NCBI GenBank assembly: GCA_038230215.1
Contig: JBBRNR010000011.1
Location: 1 to 64,000 of the forward strand
Length of the DNA stretch: 64,000 nucleotides
Direction of reading: 5' to 3'
DNA from: DASVRZ01 sp038230215
GTDB lineage: Bacteria > Verrucomicrobiota > Verrucomicrobiia > Chthoniobacterales > DASVRZ01
The position numbers and the translations under genes were made by a program. This document shows positions 25,603-34,442 of the stretch, piece by piece. Under the pieces are notes generated by a model. It was given only the letters and a program-made list of their open reading frames with translations, had not been told where the DNA came from and made no database searches. Each line of letters starts with the position of its first letter. Positions within the stretch are counted from its first letter, which is position 1.

Positions 25603-27701
25603 ACTTCGTTAGCTTCGAGGAAACCTTCGAGCTGGCGAATGCGGGTTGGGTGCCGCATCTTACGCAGAGCCTTCGCCTCGATCTGGCGAATGCGTTCGCG
25701 AGTCACCTTGAATTGACGACCGACTTCCTCCAGCGTGCGGCTGTAACCATCAACGAGGCCGAAACGCTGTTCCAGCACCTGGCGTTCGCGCTCGGTCAAT
25801 GTGTCGAGGACGTCTTTGATTTTCTCCTTGAGCAGGACGATCGCCGTCATGTCGCTGGGGTTTTCCGCGCCTTTATCCTCGATGAAATCTCCGAAACTGG
25901 TGTCGTCCCCGTCGCCGACCGGCGATTGCAAAGAGATCGGCTGTTGCGCCATTTTTAAGACCGCACGGACGCGTTCGACTGGCAGTTGAATCTCGTCGGC
26001 CACTTCCTCGGGACTCGGCTCGCGTCCGTAATCTTGCACGAGCTGCTTCTGCACGCGCATCAGCTTGTTGATCGTTTCGATCATGTGGACCGGAATACGG
26101 ATCGTTCGCGCCTGGTCCGCGATGGAGCGCGTGATCGCCTGGCGAATCCACCATGTGGCGTAGGTCGAAAATTTGTAGCCGCGGCGATACTCAAATTTCT
26201 CCACGGCTTTCATGAGGCCCATGTTTCCCTCTTGAATCAGATCAAGGAAAGACAGGCCGCGGTTGGTGTATTTTTTGGCGATGGAAATAACTAGACGCAG
26301 GTTGGCCTCGACCATTTCGGTCTTGGCTTTGAGCGCTTTGCGAAGCCACTTTTTCAGTTCCTCGTATTCCGCGTCGAATTGCACCGGGGTCTGCCACAAG
26401 CGGAGTTCCAGTTCTTTCAGCTTCGCCTTGTAATCGGTTTTGCCTGCGGCTGCAGCGTCCTCGCCCTGCTTCGCGGCCTCGGCCATGAGGTGATGCAACA
26501 TGCGGGCAGTCTCATCGGCTTGATGGACAAATTCCTCGGTGACCTTCTGCTTGAAATAAAATTTGGGATACAGTTTTTGCAGCGATTCATGGGCTTTTCC
26601 GAAGGCAGTTTTATCCAATTTGCCATCCGCCTTGGTCGAGCGCCCGTGCTTGCGGTAGAGGCTGGCAACATCGCTGGTGAGCGTCTCCACTTGATGAATG
26701 AGCTTGGGCAGGAGCTTCATGTAGCGCTCCCGGCTTTCGATTTTTTTATCGAGGATGACCCGGTCAAAACGCTCACGGCCCTCCAGTAATTTCTGCGCAA
26801 GATCGAGGTGGGCGCGGGAAGTAAAACCAAAGCGATTGATGTGTTTCTGAACCATCACCTCAGCGTCCTCGATGCGCTTGGAAATCTCCACTTCCTGCTC
26901 GCGAGTGAGCAACGGTACCTGGCCCATTTGCTTGAGATACATGCGGACGGGATCGTCCAATATATCGAGGCGGTTATCGGCCTTTTCCTCCTCCTGATTG
27001 TTATCGTCCTTATCGTCTTTATCGTCGTCGCTGTCTTTTTTACCGTCCTTGTAACGATCCACTTCCGAGGCATCGATCAGGTCAATTTCCAACAGACGCA
27101 ACCGGGAAAGAATCACTTCCATCTCGTCTGGATCGGTCACGGCGTCGGGCAAGGCGTCATTCAGATCCTCGTAAGTGAGGTAACCTTGCTCCTTGGCGAG
27201 CTTGATCAGTTCGCGAATTTTATCGTGCGTTTCCGAATTGTGCTCAATGAAGGGAACGCGGGTGACTTCAACCGCTGGTTTGGTAGAAATCAGTTCTTTT
27301 TTAGCGCTAATTTTGACGCCCGCCTTGGCGGTTTTTTTCGCTTTGGGTGTTTTGGAAATCTTGGTTGATGCGTCTGCAACTAAAATGGCTTTTTTGTTGG
27401 AAGATTTCTTCTTTCCCTTCGCCGTTAAAACCTTTCCCGAAGCCTTGATTTTCTTGGAAATGCCACGCACCTGACTCTCCGCTCCAGTCAATTCGGACTC
27501 GAATGAAGTCGGCTTCGAGGTCTTTTTAGCCTTGGCTTTGGACTGTCCCGAAAAATGTGGAACTAGCTCATCCAGAGGAGCTTGCTCAGGGGGAATATCT
27601 AGGTCTCGAGACTTTTTCGACGTTTTTAAGAGATTTTTACCAGAACTTTTGGCTTTAACTTTGTCATGTTGGGAGGATGGACGGGACTTGGAATTCGGCA
27701 T
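25599..27701 (-). CDS. rpoD: Primary RNA polymerase sigma factor (RpoD/sigma-70)
   Basis: The housekeeping sigma factor, 700 residues. The first 140 residues are Lys/Ser/Ala-rich and look disordered. Region 1.1 follows (ELIKLAKEQGYLTYEDLNDALP), then an acidic stretch (DSDDDKDDKDDNN) and region 1.2 (DPVRMYLKQMGQVPLLTR). Region 2 contains NLRLVISIAKKY and FSTYATWWIRQAITRSIA. Region 4 carries the helix-turn-helix (LEEVGRQFKVTRERIRQI). It is transcribed after dnaG with 39 bp between them, a remnant of the macromolecular synthesis operon without rpsU. Confidence 0.97.
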   Translation of the reverse strand: MPNSKSRPSSQHDKVKAKSSGKNLLKTSKKSRDLDIPPEQAPLDELVPHFSGQSKAKAKKTSKPTSFESELTGAESQVRGISKKIKASGKVLTAKGKKKSSNKKAILVADASTKISKTPKAKKTAKAGVKISAKKELISTKPAVEVTRVPFIEHNSETHDKIRELIKLAKEQGYLTYEDLNDALPDAVTDPDEMEVILSRLRLLEIDLIDASEVDRYKDGKKDSDDDKDDKDDNNQEEEKADNRLDILDDPVRMYLKQMGQVPLLTREQEVEISKRIEDAEVMVQKHINRFGFTSRAHLDLAQKLLEGRERFDRVILDKKIESRERYMKLLPKLIHQVETLTSDVASLYRKHGRSTKADGKLDKTAFGKAHESLQKLYPKFYFKQKVTEEFVHQADETARMLHHLMAEAAKQGEDAAAAGKTDYKAKLKELELRLWQTPVQFDAEYEELKKWLRKALKAKTEMVEANLRLVISIAKKYTNRGLSFLDLIQEGNMGLMKAVEKFEYRRGYKFSTYATWWIRQAITRSIADQARTIRIPVHMIETINKLMRVQKQLVQDYGREPSPEEVADEIQLPVERVRAVLKMAQQPISLQSPVGDGDDTSFGDFIEDKGAENPSDMTAIVLLKEKIKDVLDTLTERERQVLEQRFGLVDGYSRTLEEVGRQFKVTRERIRQIEAKALRKMRHPTRIRQLEGFLEANEV

Positions 27702-27740
27702 AACCAGCTCTGGATGATTAACAAACTGCCCGCTCCATTT

Positions 27741-29558
27741 TTAGAACGGATCCTCGGTCGGCATCGAGGGCTGCGGAATCTCCATGAGGACGGTTTTGAG
27801 GTCAAGGATTTCTTTCTGCTGTTTTTGCCAATCCGCAATGTCCTGTCCGGCGGCCAGCGCGGTGATGAGCGATTGCTGCACGCGCTTAAGCTGGCGGCTA
27901 ATTTGAGTGGCGCAAAAATCTTTCCAAAAATTCCGGGCGGCCTCCTCGATGTCGGCAGCGAGGCGTTCGTTCAGCAAACTAACGGCGTAAGCCTCCTCGG
28001 AAGAATCGAGAGAGGCTAGAAAGGACGAAATAGAAGCGGGCTTCTGCGGATCGACGGGCGAAAAAATGATTTTCTCGAAAAAGTCGGCACCAGCCTGGCC
28101 CTCGATAATTTTCAACCACGGCTGCGAACGGATCGTTTCGCGCAGCAACATACTGCGTAAGGCAAAGAGACACAGCATCCGCATGGCGTGGGTCGGCGGC
28201 TCAAATGACAACCCCTCGTCGCTAGAAATTTCACGCGGACTGGACGCCGCAGGACGGTTGCGAGGGATCAGCTTTTCAAAATCCTCCCGCAAAATCCCGA
28301 TCCGAGACACGGTCTTACTGATCGCGTCCTCGCGGATTACCGGGTCCTTCGCCAGCGCGATAAATTCCCCCATTTTTCGCGCAAATTGCTGACGCGTCCG
28401 CACATCGGCCTGGCCTGGCAGCCGCGCAATTTGGAAATCGAAAAAGCCGGGCGCGTGATCGATGATTTCCCGAAACGCATCCGGGCCTTGCTTGCGGATG
28501 AGCGAGTCTGGATCCTCCCCCGGCGGCATCGTGGCCACGCGCACGAGCAATCCCTGATCCAACAGCGCTGCAAGTGAGCGTTCCGCCGCTTTTTCCCCGG
28601 CTGCATCGGCGTCGAAACACAGAACCACGCCTTCCACAAAGCGCTTCAACATCCCCGCCTGCCGCTCCGTAAACGCCGTTCCCTGCGGCGCCACCACATT
28701 TCGCACGCCTGCCTCAAACGCGCTGATCAAATCAATTTGCCCCTCGCAGACGATCGCCGTTTTCGCGTTGATGAGGTCTCTCTTACTCGCATGGAGGCCA
28801 AAGAGGACGTTGCCCTTCGTAAACAACATCGTCTCTGGCGAGTTGACGTATTTCGCAGTGTCCGAGGCATCGAGCACCCGGCCCGAAAACGCAATCACCT
28901 CGCCATAATCGTTGCGAATTGGAAACATCAGCCGATCTCGAAACCGGTCATAATACTCCCGGCTCTCCTCCCGCGTGCTCACCAGGCCGCTTTTGGAAAT
29001 TTCTTCGTGCGAGAAGCCCCGCGACTCCGCGAAATGGCTGAGAGCATCCCACGAATCCGGCGCGTAACCGAGCGTCCAATTGACTGCAACTCCGCTCGTC
29101 AGCCCGCGGCTCTTCAGATACTCCCTTGCCTTCGCCGCCGCCGGAGTCCGCAGCAGATTCTTGTGAAACCAATCCGCCGCCTCCTTGTGCAACTCCAGCA
29201 ACCGCTTCCGCAACCGCAGCCGAGCGTCATCTTCCGCTGACATCTGCTCCTCGATAATCGCGATCCCCGCCCGATCCGCCAGCCGTTTCACCGAGCTGAC
29301 GAAATCCAAATTCTCATACGCCATGACGAAGCGAAAAACGCTCCCGCCTGCTCCGCAGCCGAAGCAATGATACGATTGCCGCGCCGGATTGATGTGAAAA
29401 CTCGGCGTCTTTTCATTGTGAAACGGGCAGAGCGCCTTCCAGACGGAGCCTGCGCGTTTGACAGGAAAATACGACCCGATCACCTCCACGATGTCATTCG
29501 CGGCGGCCACCTGCTCGATCGTGTCTGGAGGAATCATGCCCATATTCAGCGGGGCCAA
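27741..29558 (-). CDS. dnaG: DNA primase DnaG
   Basis: DnaG makes RNA primers at the fork. The 605-residue protein has the N-terminal CHC2 zinc finger (CPFHNEKTPSFH, then YHCFGCGAGG). The RNA polymerase core includes GYAPDSWDAL and FPIRNDYGEVIAFSGR. The Toprim domain carries the first acidic motif in IVCEGQIDLISAF and the second in VVLCFDADAAGEKA. The C-terminal helicase-interacting region is less conserved. The annotated start (MAPLNMGMIPPD) has an in-frame ATG at residue 6 that could be used instead. It precedes rpoD in the same direction. Confidence 0.96.
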   Translation of the reverse strand: MAPLNMGMIPPDTIEQVAAANDIVEVIGSYFPVKRAGSVWKALCPFHNEKTPSFHINPARQSYHCFGCGAGGSVFRFVMAYENLDFVSSVKRLADRAGIAIIEEQMSAEDDARLRLRKRLLELHKEAADWFHKNLLRTPAAAKAREYLKSRGLTSGVAVNWTLGYAPDSWDALSHFAESRGFSHEEISKSGLVSTREESREYYDRFRDRLMFPIRNDYGEVIAFSGRVLDASDTAKYVNSPETMLFTKGNVLFGLHASKRDLINAKTAIVCEGQIDLISAFEAGVRNVVAPQGTAFTERQAGMLKRFVEGVVLCFDADAAGEKAAERSLAALLDQGLLVRVATMPPGEDPDSLIRKQGPDAFREIIDHAPGFFDFQIARLPGQADVRTRQQFARKMGEFIALAKDPVIREDAISKTVSRIGILREDFEKLIPRNRPAASSPREISSDEGLSFEPPTHAMRMLCLFALRSMLLRETIRSQPWLKIIEGQAGADFFEKIIFSPVDPQKPASISSFLASLDSSEEAYAVSLLNERLAADIEEAARNFWKDFCATQISRQLKRVQQSLITALAAGQDIADWQKQQKEILDLKTVLMEIPQPSMPTEDPF

Positions 29559-29710
29559 ATGTAGCGCGTCGCGGCAGAAATGGTGATTAAAAAAACTCGA
29601 TCTTTACACAGTGGGATGAGAAGAGGCTGTGATGTAACCGCGGACGGCGAGGTTCCTTATTGCCAAGCGGAGCATCTTCCATAGACTGTGCGGGATTTCT
29701 CCAATCTGCA

Positions 29711-30646
29711 ATGCTCTCCCGTCTCTGTTCCATCGCTCTAGCGTCTCTCTTTTTCGCCGCCCTCTCCCCGGTCTCCCGTGCCGCCTCCGATGCCTATGGC
29801 GTGCAGGCTTACACGATTCTCGATAATGAAACCGGCCACGTTCTCGAGTCTTTTAACGGCGTGAAGAAACGCCAGGTCGCCAGTCTGACGAAGATTTGCA
29901 CGGCTATGGTGGTGCTCGATTGGTGTCGCGCCACCAAGCACGATGTCTCGGAACTCGTCCCTGTCCCCGAGGAGATTGCCCGTATGGAAGGCTCAAATCC
30001 CGTGGGGCTTACACCCGGTGATTTTGTTTCCGTGCGCGACCTCCTTTATTGCGCGCTGCTCCAGTCCGACAATGCCGCCGCCTACACGCTGGCCGCACAT
30101 GTCGGTCGCTCCTTGAAGGCTGAGAAATCAAACGATCTGGGGCCGGTGGACACGTTTGTCGCGCAGATGAATGCCCTCGCCCGTTCGCTGGGTCTGGAAC
30201 GGACATTGTTTCTCAATCCGCACGGTCTCGAGCCGGCTCGCGGGGTGCTCCCTTACTCGACTGCACAGGACATGGCGATGCTCGCCCGTTATGCGATGCA
30301 GGACAAGGGTTTCCGTTTCTACGTTTCCCAAAAAGAACGCAAAGTGGCCATCGTCCGTGCGCTCAAACCGGAGAGTTATCTGCTGAAGAACACCAATGAA
30401 CTACTCGGCCAGGACGGTATCGACGGGGTGAAAACCGGCAAGACTACAGCCGCAGGTGAATGCCTGATTCTCTCCGCCGTGCGCGCCCCGGAAACTCGCG
30501 AGGAGGGAGGCAAGACCTACGTGACTCCGCGCCGTGTGACGGTGGTGTTACTGGGGGCGCAGGATCGTTTTTCCGCTGGCATGACGCTGCTCAACCGGGG
30601 CTGGAGTCTGGAGGAGCAATGGGCCGCTGGCGGTCGCAAGCCTTAA
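29711..30646 (+). CDS. D-alanyl-D-alanine carboxypeptidase (penicillin-binding protein, S11 family)
   Basis: A periplasmic serine peptidase that trims peptidoglycan stem peptides. A signal peptide (LCSIALASLFFAALSPVSRA) is followed by the three penicillin-binding motifs: SLTK at residues 58-61, SDN at 119-121 and KTG in GVKTGKTTAAGE. The protein has 311 residues from ATG 29711. The longer frame from 29660 adds residues before the signal peptide. It lacks the long C-terminal amphipathic domain of PBP5, so it may be soluble or retained by its signal sequence. It lies 16 bp before pfkA. Confidence 0.9.
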   Translation: MLSRLCSIALASLFFAALSPVSRAASDAYGVQAYTILDNETGHVLESFNGVKKRQVASLTKICTAMVVLDWCRATKHDVSELVPVPEEIARMEGSNPVGLTPGDFVSVRDLLYCALLQSDNAAAYTLAAHVGRSLKAEKSNDLGPVDTFVAQMNALARSLGLERTLFLNPHGLEPARGVLPYSTAQDMAMLARYAMQDKGFRFYVSQKERKVAIVRALKPESYLLKNTNELLGQDGIDGVKTGKTTAAGECLILSAVRAPETREEGGKTYVTPRRVTVVLLGAQDRFSAGMTLLNRGWSLEEQWAAGGRKP

Positions 30647-30662
30647 AAGGGAACACACAAAC

Positions 30663-31739
30663 ATGAGCAAACGCATCGGAGTCTTGACCAGTGGCGGGGA
30701 TTGCCCCGGACTGAACGCCGTCTTACGAGGGGTTGTCCGCGCGTCTGACCATTTGGACTGGGAGGTGATCGCCTTTATCGACGGCTACGAGGGCATTCTG
30801 CCTCCGGTGAGAACAATGCAACTCACCCGTGCCAACACCGCCGGCATCATGCAGCAGGGCGGCACGATGATCGGTACGACTAACAAGGGCAACTTCATCG
30901 CCAAGGTCGGTGACGGCAAAAAAATGGCTGCGCCCCCCGAGGTCGTGGCGAAGGCCCGAAAGACGATCGAGGAGTTAAAATTGGATGCCGTGATCGCCAT
31001 CGGTGGCGACGGTTCGCTAACGACCGCACTGCAACTTTACGAGGAAGGTTTCCCGATGATCGGGGTGCCAAAAACCATCGATAACGACCTGGAGGCGACC
31101 GCAATGACATTCGGCTTTGACTCCGCCGTGGCCTGCGTGGCCGATGCGCTGGATCGTTTGCATACCACGGCGTCCAGCCACAAACGCGTCATGGTGCTCG
31201 AAGTCATGGGGAGGCACGCGGGTTGGATCGCGCTTTACGGCGGACTGGCCGGCGGGGCGGACATTATTTTACTGCCGGAAATCCCTTTCGATTACGAGAA
31301 AGTGGCCGAGGTCGTTCGCCGCCGTGAGTCCGATGGCTACAAAAGCACCATGGTCGTCGTCGCCGAGGGAGCTTGCCCACGGGACGGCTGTCTCGTCGTC
31401 GCCGAGCAACGCGCTGGGGAATATCGCCTCGGCGGCATTGGCGAGCAGGTTGCCCACGAAATCATCGCGCGCACGGACAAAGAGACGCGCACCTGCGTGC
31501 TCGGCCATCTCCAACGCGGCGGCGCTCCGACCACCCTCGACCGCATCCTGGGCACGCGCTTCGGCGTTCACGCGGTGAAAATGATCGAGGAAGAGAAGTT
31601 TGGCCGAATGGTCAGCTACCAGAATTATATTGTTCTCGACGTGCCGATTGCCGACGCCGTCCACCGCCTGCGCACCGTGCCGCCCGATCATCAAATGGTG
31701 GAAACCGCTCGCGCCGTGGACATTTCCTTTGGCGACTAA
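30663..31739 (+). CDS. pfkA: 6-phosphofructokinase
   Basis: PFK phosphorylates fructose 6-phosphate in glycolysis. The motifs are intact: nucleotide site LTSGGDCPGLNAV, GGDGS near residue 119, catalytic PKTIDNDLE, MGRHAGWIA and LGHLQRGGAPT. GGDGS rather than GGDDS suggests ATP as donor, while Lys in PKTIDND is the form seen in the group III and PPi-related branch. The donor is thus not fully decided by sequence. The 358-residue length fits that branch. It is followed 5 bp later by an Lrp-type regulator. Confidence 0.92.
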   Translation: MSKRIGVLTSGGDCPGLNAVLRGVVRASDHLDWEVIAFIDGYEGILPPVRTMQLTRANTAGIMQQGGTMIGTTNKGNFIAKVGDGKKMAAPPEVVAKARKTIEELKLDAVIAIGGDGSLTTALQLYEEGFPMIGVPKTIDNDLEATAMTFGFDSAVACVADALDRLHTTASSHKRVMVLEVMGRHAGWIALYGGLAGGADIILLPEIPFDYEKVAEVVRRRESDGYKSTMVVVAEGACPRDGCLVVAEQRAGEYRLGGIGEQVAHEIIARTDKETRTCVLGHLQRGGAPTTLDRILGTRFGVHAVKMIEEEKFGRMVSYQNYIVLDVPIADAVHRLRTVPPDHQMVETARAVDISFGD

Positions 31740-31744
31740 AATTT

Positions 31745-32227
31745 ATGGACTCCAAACTGCTCGCCATCCTCGCCGCCGATGCCCACGCCTCAAAAGAGGA
31801 CATCGCACGCCAGCTCCAAACTACTGTGGAAATCGTCGCAGAACGCATCGCCGCGCTCGAGGCGGACGGCATTATTCTGGGCTACCAGGCGATTCTCGAC
31901 GAGGAACGCGCCAATTCAAAAAACGTCACCGCTGTGATAGAAGTCCGCATTACGCCCGAGCGCGGCGGCGGTTTCAATCGATTGGCCGGGCGCATCTCGC
32001 AATTTGACCAGGTGAAAAGCTGCTACCTCATGAGCGGCGGCTACGATCTGGCTGTCGTAGTCGAGGGCACTGATCTGCGCGACATCGCGATGTTCGTCGC
32101 GGAAAAACTGGCCAGCATCGAGGGCGTTCTCAGCACGGCGACGAGTTTTCGGCTAAAAACCTACAAGTCGAACGGAATTCTTGCGAAAAGCGAAGCTCCT
32201 AACGGTCGCCTCGCAGTCGCTCCGTAA
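31745..32227 (+). CDS. Lrp/AsnC-family transcriptional regulator
   Basis: A 160-residue regulator. The N-terminal winged helix spans residues 1-50 (LLAILAADAHASKEDIARQL, EIVAERIAALEADGIILGY). A RAM/effector domain of about 75 residues follows (VTAVIEVRITPERGGGFN, CYLMSGGYDLAVVVEG). Start ATG 31745 lies 5 bp after pfkA. The aminotransferase gene follows, and the pairing resembles the Bacillus alaR-alaT arrangement, so it may control that gene in response to an amino acid (inference). Confidence 0.88.
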   Translation: MDSKLLAILAADAHASKEDIARQLQTTVEIVAERIAALEADGIILGYQAILDEERANSKNVTAVIEVRITPERGGGFNRLAGRISQFDQVKSCYLMSGGYDLAVVVEGTDLRDIAMFVAEKLASIEGVLSTATSFRLKTYKSNGILAKSEAPNGRLAVAP

Positions 32228-32270
32228 CCGCTGCTGCACCAGAATGGCGGGATAGAAGCCACGAGGGGGC

Positions 32271-32298
32271 TTGACGCCTTTTCGTGCAGGATTACTTT
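32271..32298 (+). promoter_or_regulatory. Likely sigma-70 promoter of the aminotransferase gene
   Basis: TTGACG (32271-32276) and TACTTT (32293-32298) are separated by 16 bp, about 48 bp before the aminotransferase ATG. Spacing is acceptable, and the -10 box is a moderate match. Confidence 0.45.
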
Positions 32299-32345
32299 GG
32301 AAATCCATCGCGCCTTTCCCTCGCCCTTAGTTAATAAATTTTACC

Positions 32346-33536
32346 ATGTCTGTCTCTTCACACATCGCCGATCACGTCCGCGACATTCCGAAATCGGGAA
32401 TCCGCGACTTTTTTGAGCTCGTCCAATCCATGAAAGACGTCATCTCGCTGGGAGTCGGCGAGCCGGATTTCGTGACTCCATGGCACATCCGCGAGGCCGC
32501 TATTTTTGCCTTGGAAAAGGGGCGCACCACTTATACCTCAAACCTCGGCCTTCCTAAGCTGCGCCAGGCCGTGAGCAAGTGGACGGCGGACCGATTTTCA
32601 GTCGAGTATGATCCGATCACCGAGGTGCTCATTTCCGTAGGCGCATCCGAGGCCATCGATCTCGCTCTACGCGCCCTGATCAATCCCGGCGACGAGGTTA
32701 TTTATCACGAGCCCTGTTACGTTTCCTACAGTCCGAGCATCGCCCTGGCTTATGGCGTGCCTGTCGCGGTTTCGACGAAGCCGGAGGATAATTTCAGCCT
32801 GACCGCCGCCGCGCTGGCCGAAAAAATTACCCCGCGCTCGAAGCTGCTCATGCTGAATTTTCCCACCAATCCCACGGGAGCCACACAGACCCGTGAGGAA
32901 CTCGTGAAGATTGCCGCCCTTTGCGAGCAGCATAATCTGGTCGTCATCACCGACGAGATTTATAGCGAACTCACCTTCGACGGAGCAGAGCACTACTCCA
33001 TCGTTAGCCTGCCCGGAATGCGCGAACGGACGATTTTTATTCACGGCTGCTCGAAATCGTTCGCCATGACCGGCTTTCGCATCGGCTACGCCTGCGCCCC
33101 TGCGGCACTCATCGAGGCCATGATGAAAGTCCACCAATACGCCATCATGTGCGCCAGCATTATTGCCCAAGAGGCGGCCATCGAGGCGCTCGAAAATGGC
33201 GCGGCCTCCGTGAAAATGATGCGCGACCAATACGAACTGCGCCGTAATTTCATCGTCAGTCGCTGCCAGGAGATCGGACTTCCATGCCATTCACCGAAGG
33301 GCAGCTTTTACATTTTCCCGCGGATCGACCATCTCGGGATCAGCAGCAAGAATTTCTCGCTCGGCCTTCTGCAAACGCAGAACGTTGCCGTCGTTCCAGG
33401 CCCTGCGTTTGGCCCAAGCGGCGAGGGCTTCGTGCGGTGCTGCTTCGCGACCAATCTCGATCAGATAAAAATCGCGATGGACCGCATGGAAACCTTCATC
33501 GGAACGCTCTCAGCGAAAGTCCAAGTGGCGGCCTGA
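32346..33536 (+). CDS. PLP-dependent class I/II aminotransferase (AlaT/aromatic type)
   Basis: A fold-type I aminotransferase of 396 residues. The segments ISLGVGEPDFVTPWHIREAA, YTSNLGLPKLRQAVSKW, NFPTNPTGATQTREEL and DEIYSELTFDG are characteristic. The PLP-binding Lys lies in HGCSKSFAMTGFRIGYAC, and GFVRCCFATN holds the C-terminal Arg that grips the carboxylate. The donor amino acid is not determined. The neighbouring Lrp-type regulator points to alanine or a branched or aromatic amino acid. Confidence 0.88.
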   Translation: MSVSSHIADHVRDIPKSGIRDFFELVQSMKDVISLGVGEPDFVTPWHIREAAIFALEKGRTTYTSNLGLPKLRQAVSKWTADRFSVEYDPITEVLISVGASEAIDLALRALINPGDEVIYHEPCYVSYSPSIALAYGVPVAVSTKPEDNFSLTAAALAEKITPRSKLLMLNFPTNPTGATQTREELVKIAALCEQHNLVVITDEIYSELTFDGAEHYSIVSLPGMRERTIFIHGCSKSFAMTGFRIGYACAPAALIEAMMKVHQYAIMCASIIAQEAAIEALENGAASVKMMRDQYELRRNFIVSRCQEIGLPCHSPKGSFYIFPRIDHLGISSKNFSLGLLQTQNVAVVPGPAFGPSGEGFVRCCFATNLDQIKIAMDRMETFIGTLSAKVQVAA

Positions 33537-33563
33537 AGAATTTTTTATAAAAAACCAGACCAG

Positions 33564-33591
33564 TTTACATCTGGCTTCGTTTGGGTAATGT
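33564..33591 (+). promoter_or_regulatory. Likely sigma-70 promoter of the beta-barrel gene
   Basis: TTTACA (33564-33569) and TAATGT (33586-33591) are separated by 16 bp, about 49 bp upstream of the beta-barrel protein start. Confidence 0.45.
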
Positions 33592-33639
33592 AAGCCCGTC
33601 ACATTCCCCCAATGAAGGCGATTACTACATAACCTAAAA

Positions 33640-34347
33640 ATGAAACCAATGAAAACAAACCTCCTTACTCTAGCAACCGTTGCAGCTATGGGCGCCTCCG
33701 CTTTTGCGGGCAGCACCATGGTCGCAGCGAGCAAAAACCCTGTGCAACAAGAGACCATGATGTCTCTTTATGCAGATCGTGAATGGAATGTCGATATCTT
33801 CGGCACCTACGCCTTCACAGAATCCACCAACGAACGCATCCTCGGTGACCATGCTTTCGGTGGCGGTGTTGCAGTCAACTACTTCTTCACCAGGAACTGG
33901 GGCATCGGCCTTGAAGGTCAGGCCTTGAAAACCCAACGTGATCGTAACGGTGATAATGAAGACGTCGTGGCGTCGGGTGCCTTAAACGTCATCTATCGTT
34001 ACCCAATCGGTACTTCTGGCTGGGCTCCCTACGTTTACGTCGGTGGCGGTGCAGTCTTTAACGCTCACTCTGGTTCAAACAGCAGCAGTTCCAGCTTCAC
34101 CAGCGTTGATAGCCTCGAAGGTGTGGATGGCATTCAAAATATCCCTACTGATGCTACAGACAGCAGCAGTTCAAGCCACAATCGTAACGACGAAAATGAC
34201 ACCCTTTTCGAAGGTCATGCCGGTGCTGGTGTCGAATACCGCATCACACGCAACTTCGGTATTTTCACCGATGGTCGCTGGACTGTGGTTGACGGTGCCA
34301 AAAACAACTTCCCGTCGGTTCGTACGGGCGTTCGTTTCGCTTTCTAA
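33640..34347 (+). CDS. Outer-membrane beta-barrel protein (OmpA/OmpW-like fold)
   Basis: A 235-residue outer-membrane protein with a signal peptide (LLTLATVAAMGASAFAG). It has about eight strands of alternating polar and aromatic residues (WNVDIFGTYAF, GGGVAVNYFFTRNWGIGLEG, ALNVIYRYPIG, APYVYVGGGAVFN, GHAGAGVEYRITRNFGIF). The closing strand GVRFAF has the terminal Phe that signals barrel assembly. The central loop is Ser/Asn/Asp-rich and internally repeated. ATG 33640 is used; ATG 33649 (MKTNLL) is also possible. It is monocistronic, between its own promoter and terminator. Confidence 0.85.
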   Translation: MKPMKTNLLTLATVAAMGASAFAGSTMVAASKNPVQQETMMSLYADREWNVDIFGTYAFTESTNERILGDHAFGGGVAVNYFFTRNWGIGLEGQALKTQRDRNGDNEDVVASGALNVIYRYPIGTSGWAPYVYVGGGAVFNAHSGSNSSSSSFTSVDSLEGVDGIQNIPTDATDSSSSSHNRNDENDTLFEGHAGAGVEYRITRNFGIFTDGRWTVVDGAKNNFPSVRTGVRFAF

Positions 34348-34366
34348 CTTCAGTAGTTAAGATCAT

Positions 34367-34407
34367 AAAAAGCCGGGTTGCTTCCATGCAGCCCGGCTTT
34401 TTTATTT
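34367..34407 (+). terminator. Rho-independent terminator after the beta-barrel gene
   Basis: A 10-bp stem (AAAAGCCGGG, 34367-34376; complement 34392-34401) is followed by a T-rich tract. The A-rich left side also makes it usable as a terminator for hrpB on the other strand. Confidence 0.9.
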
Positions 34408-34442
34408 TCCCGGCTGGAGTCAGATAGTTACCTAACTCCGAT

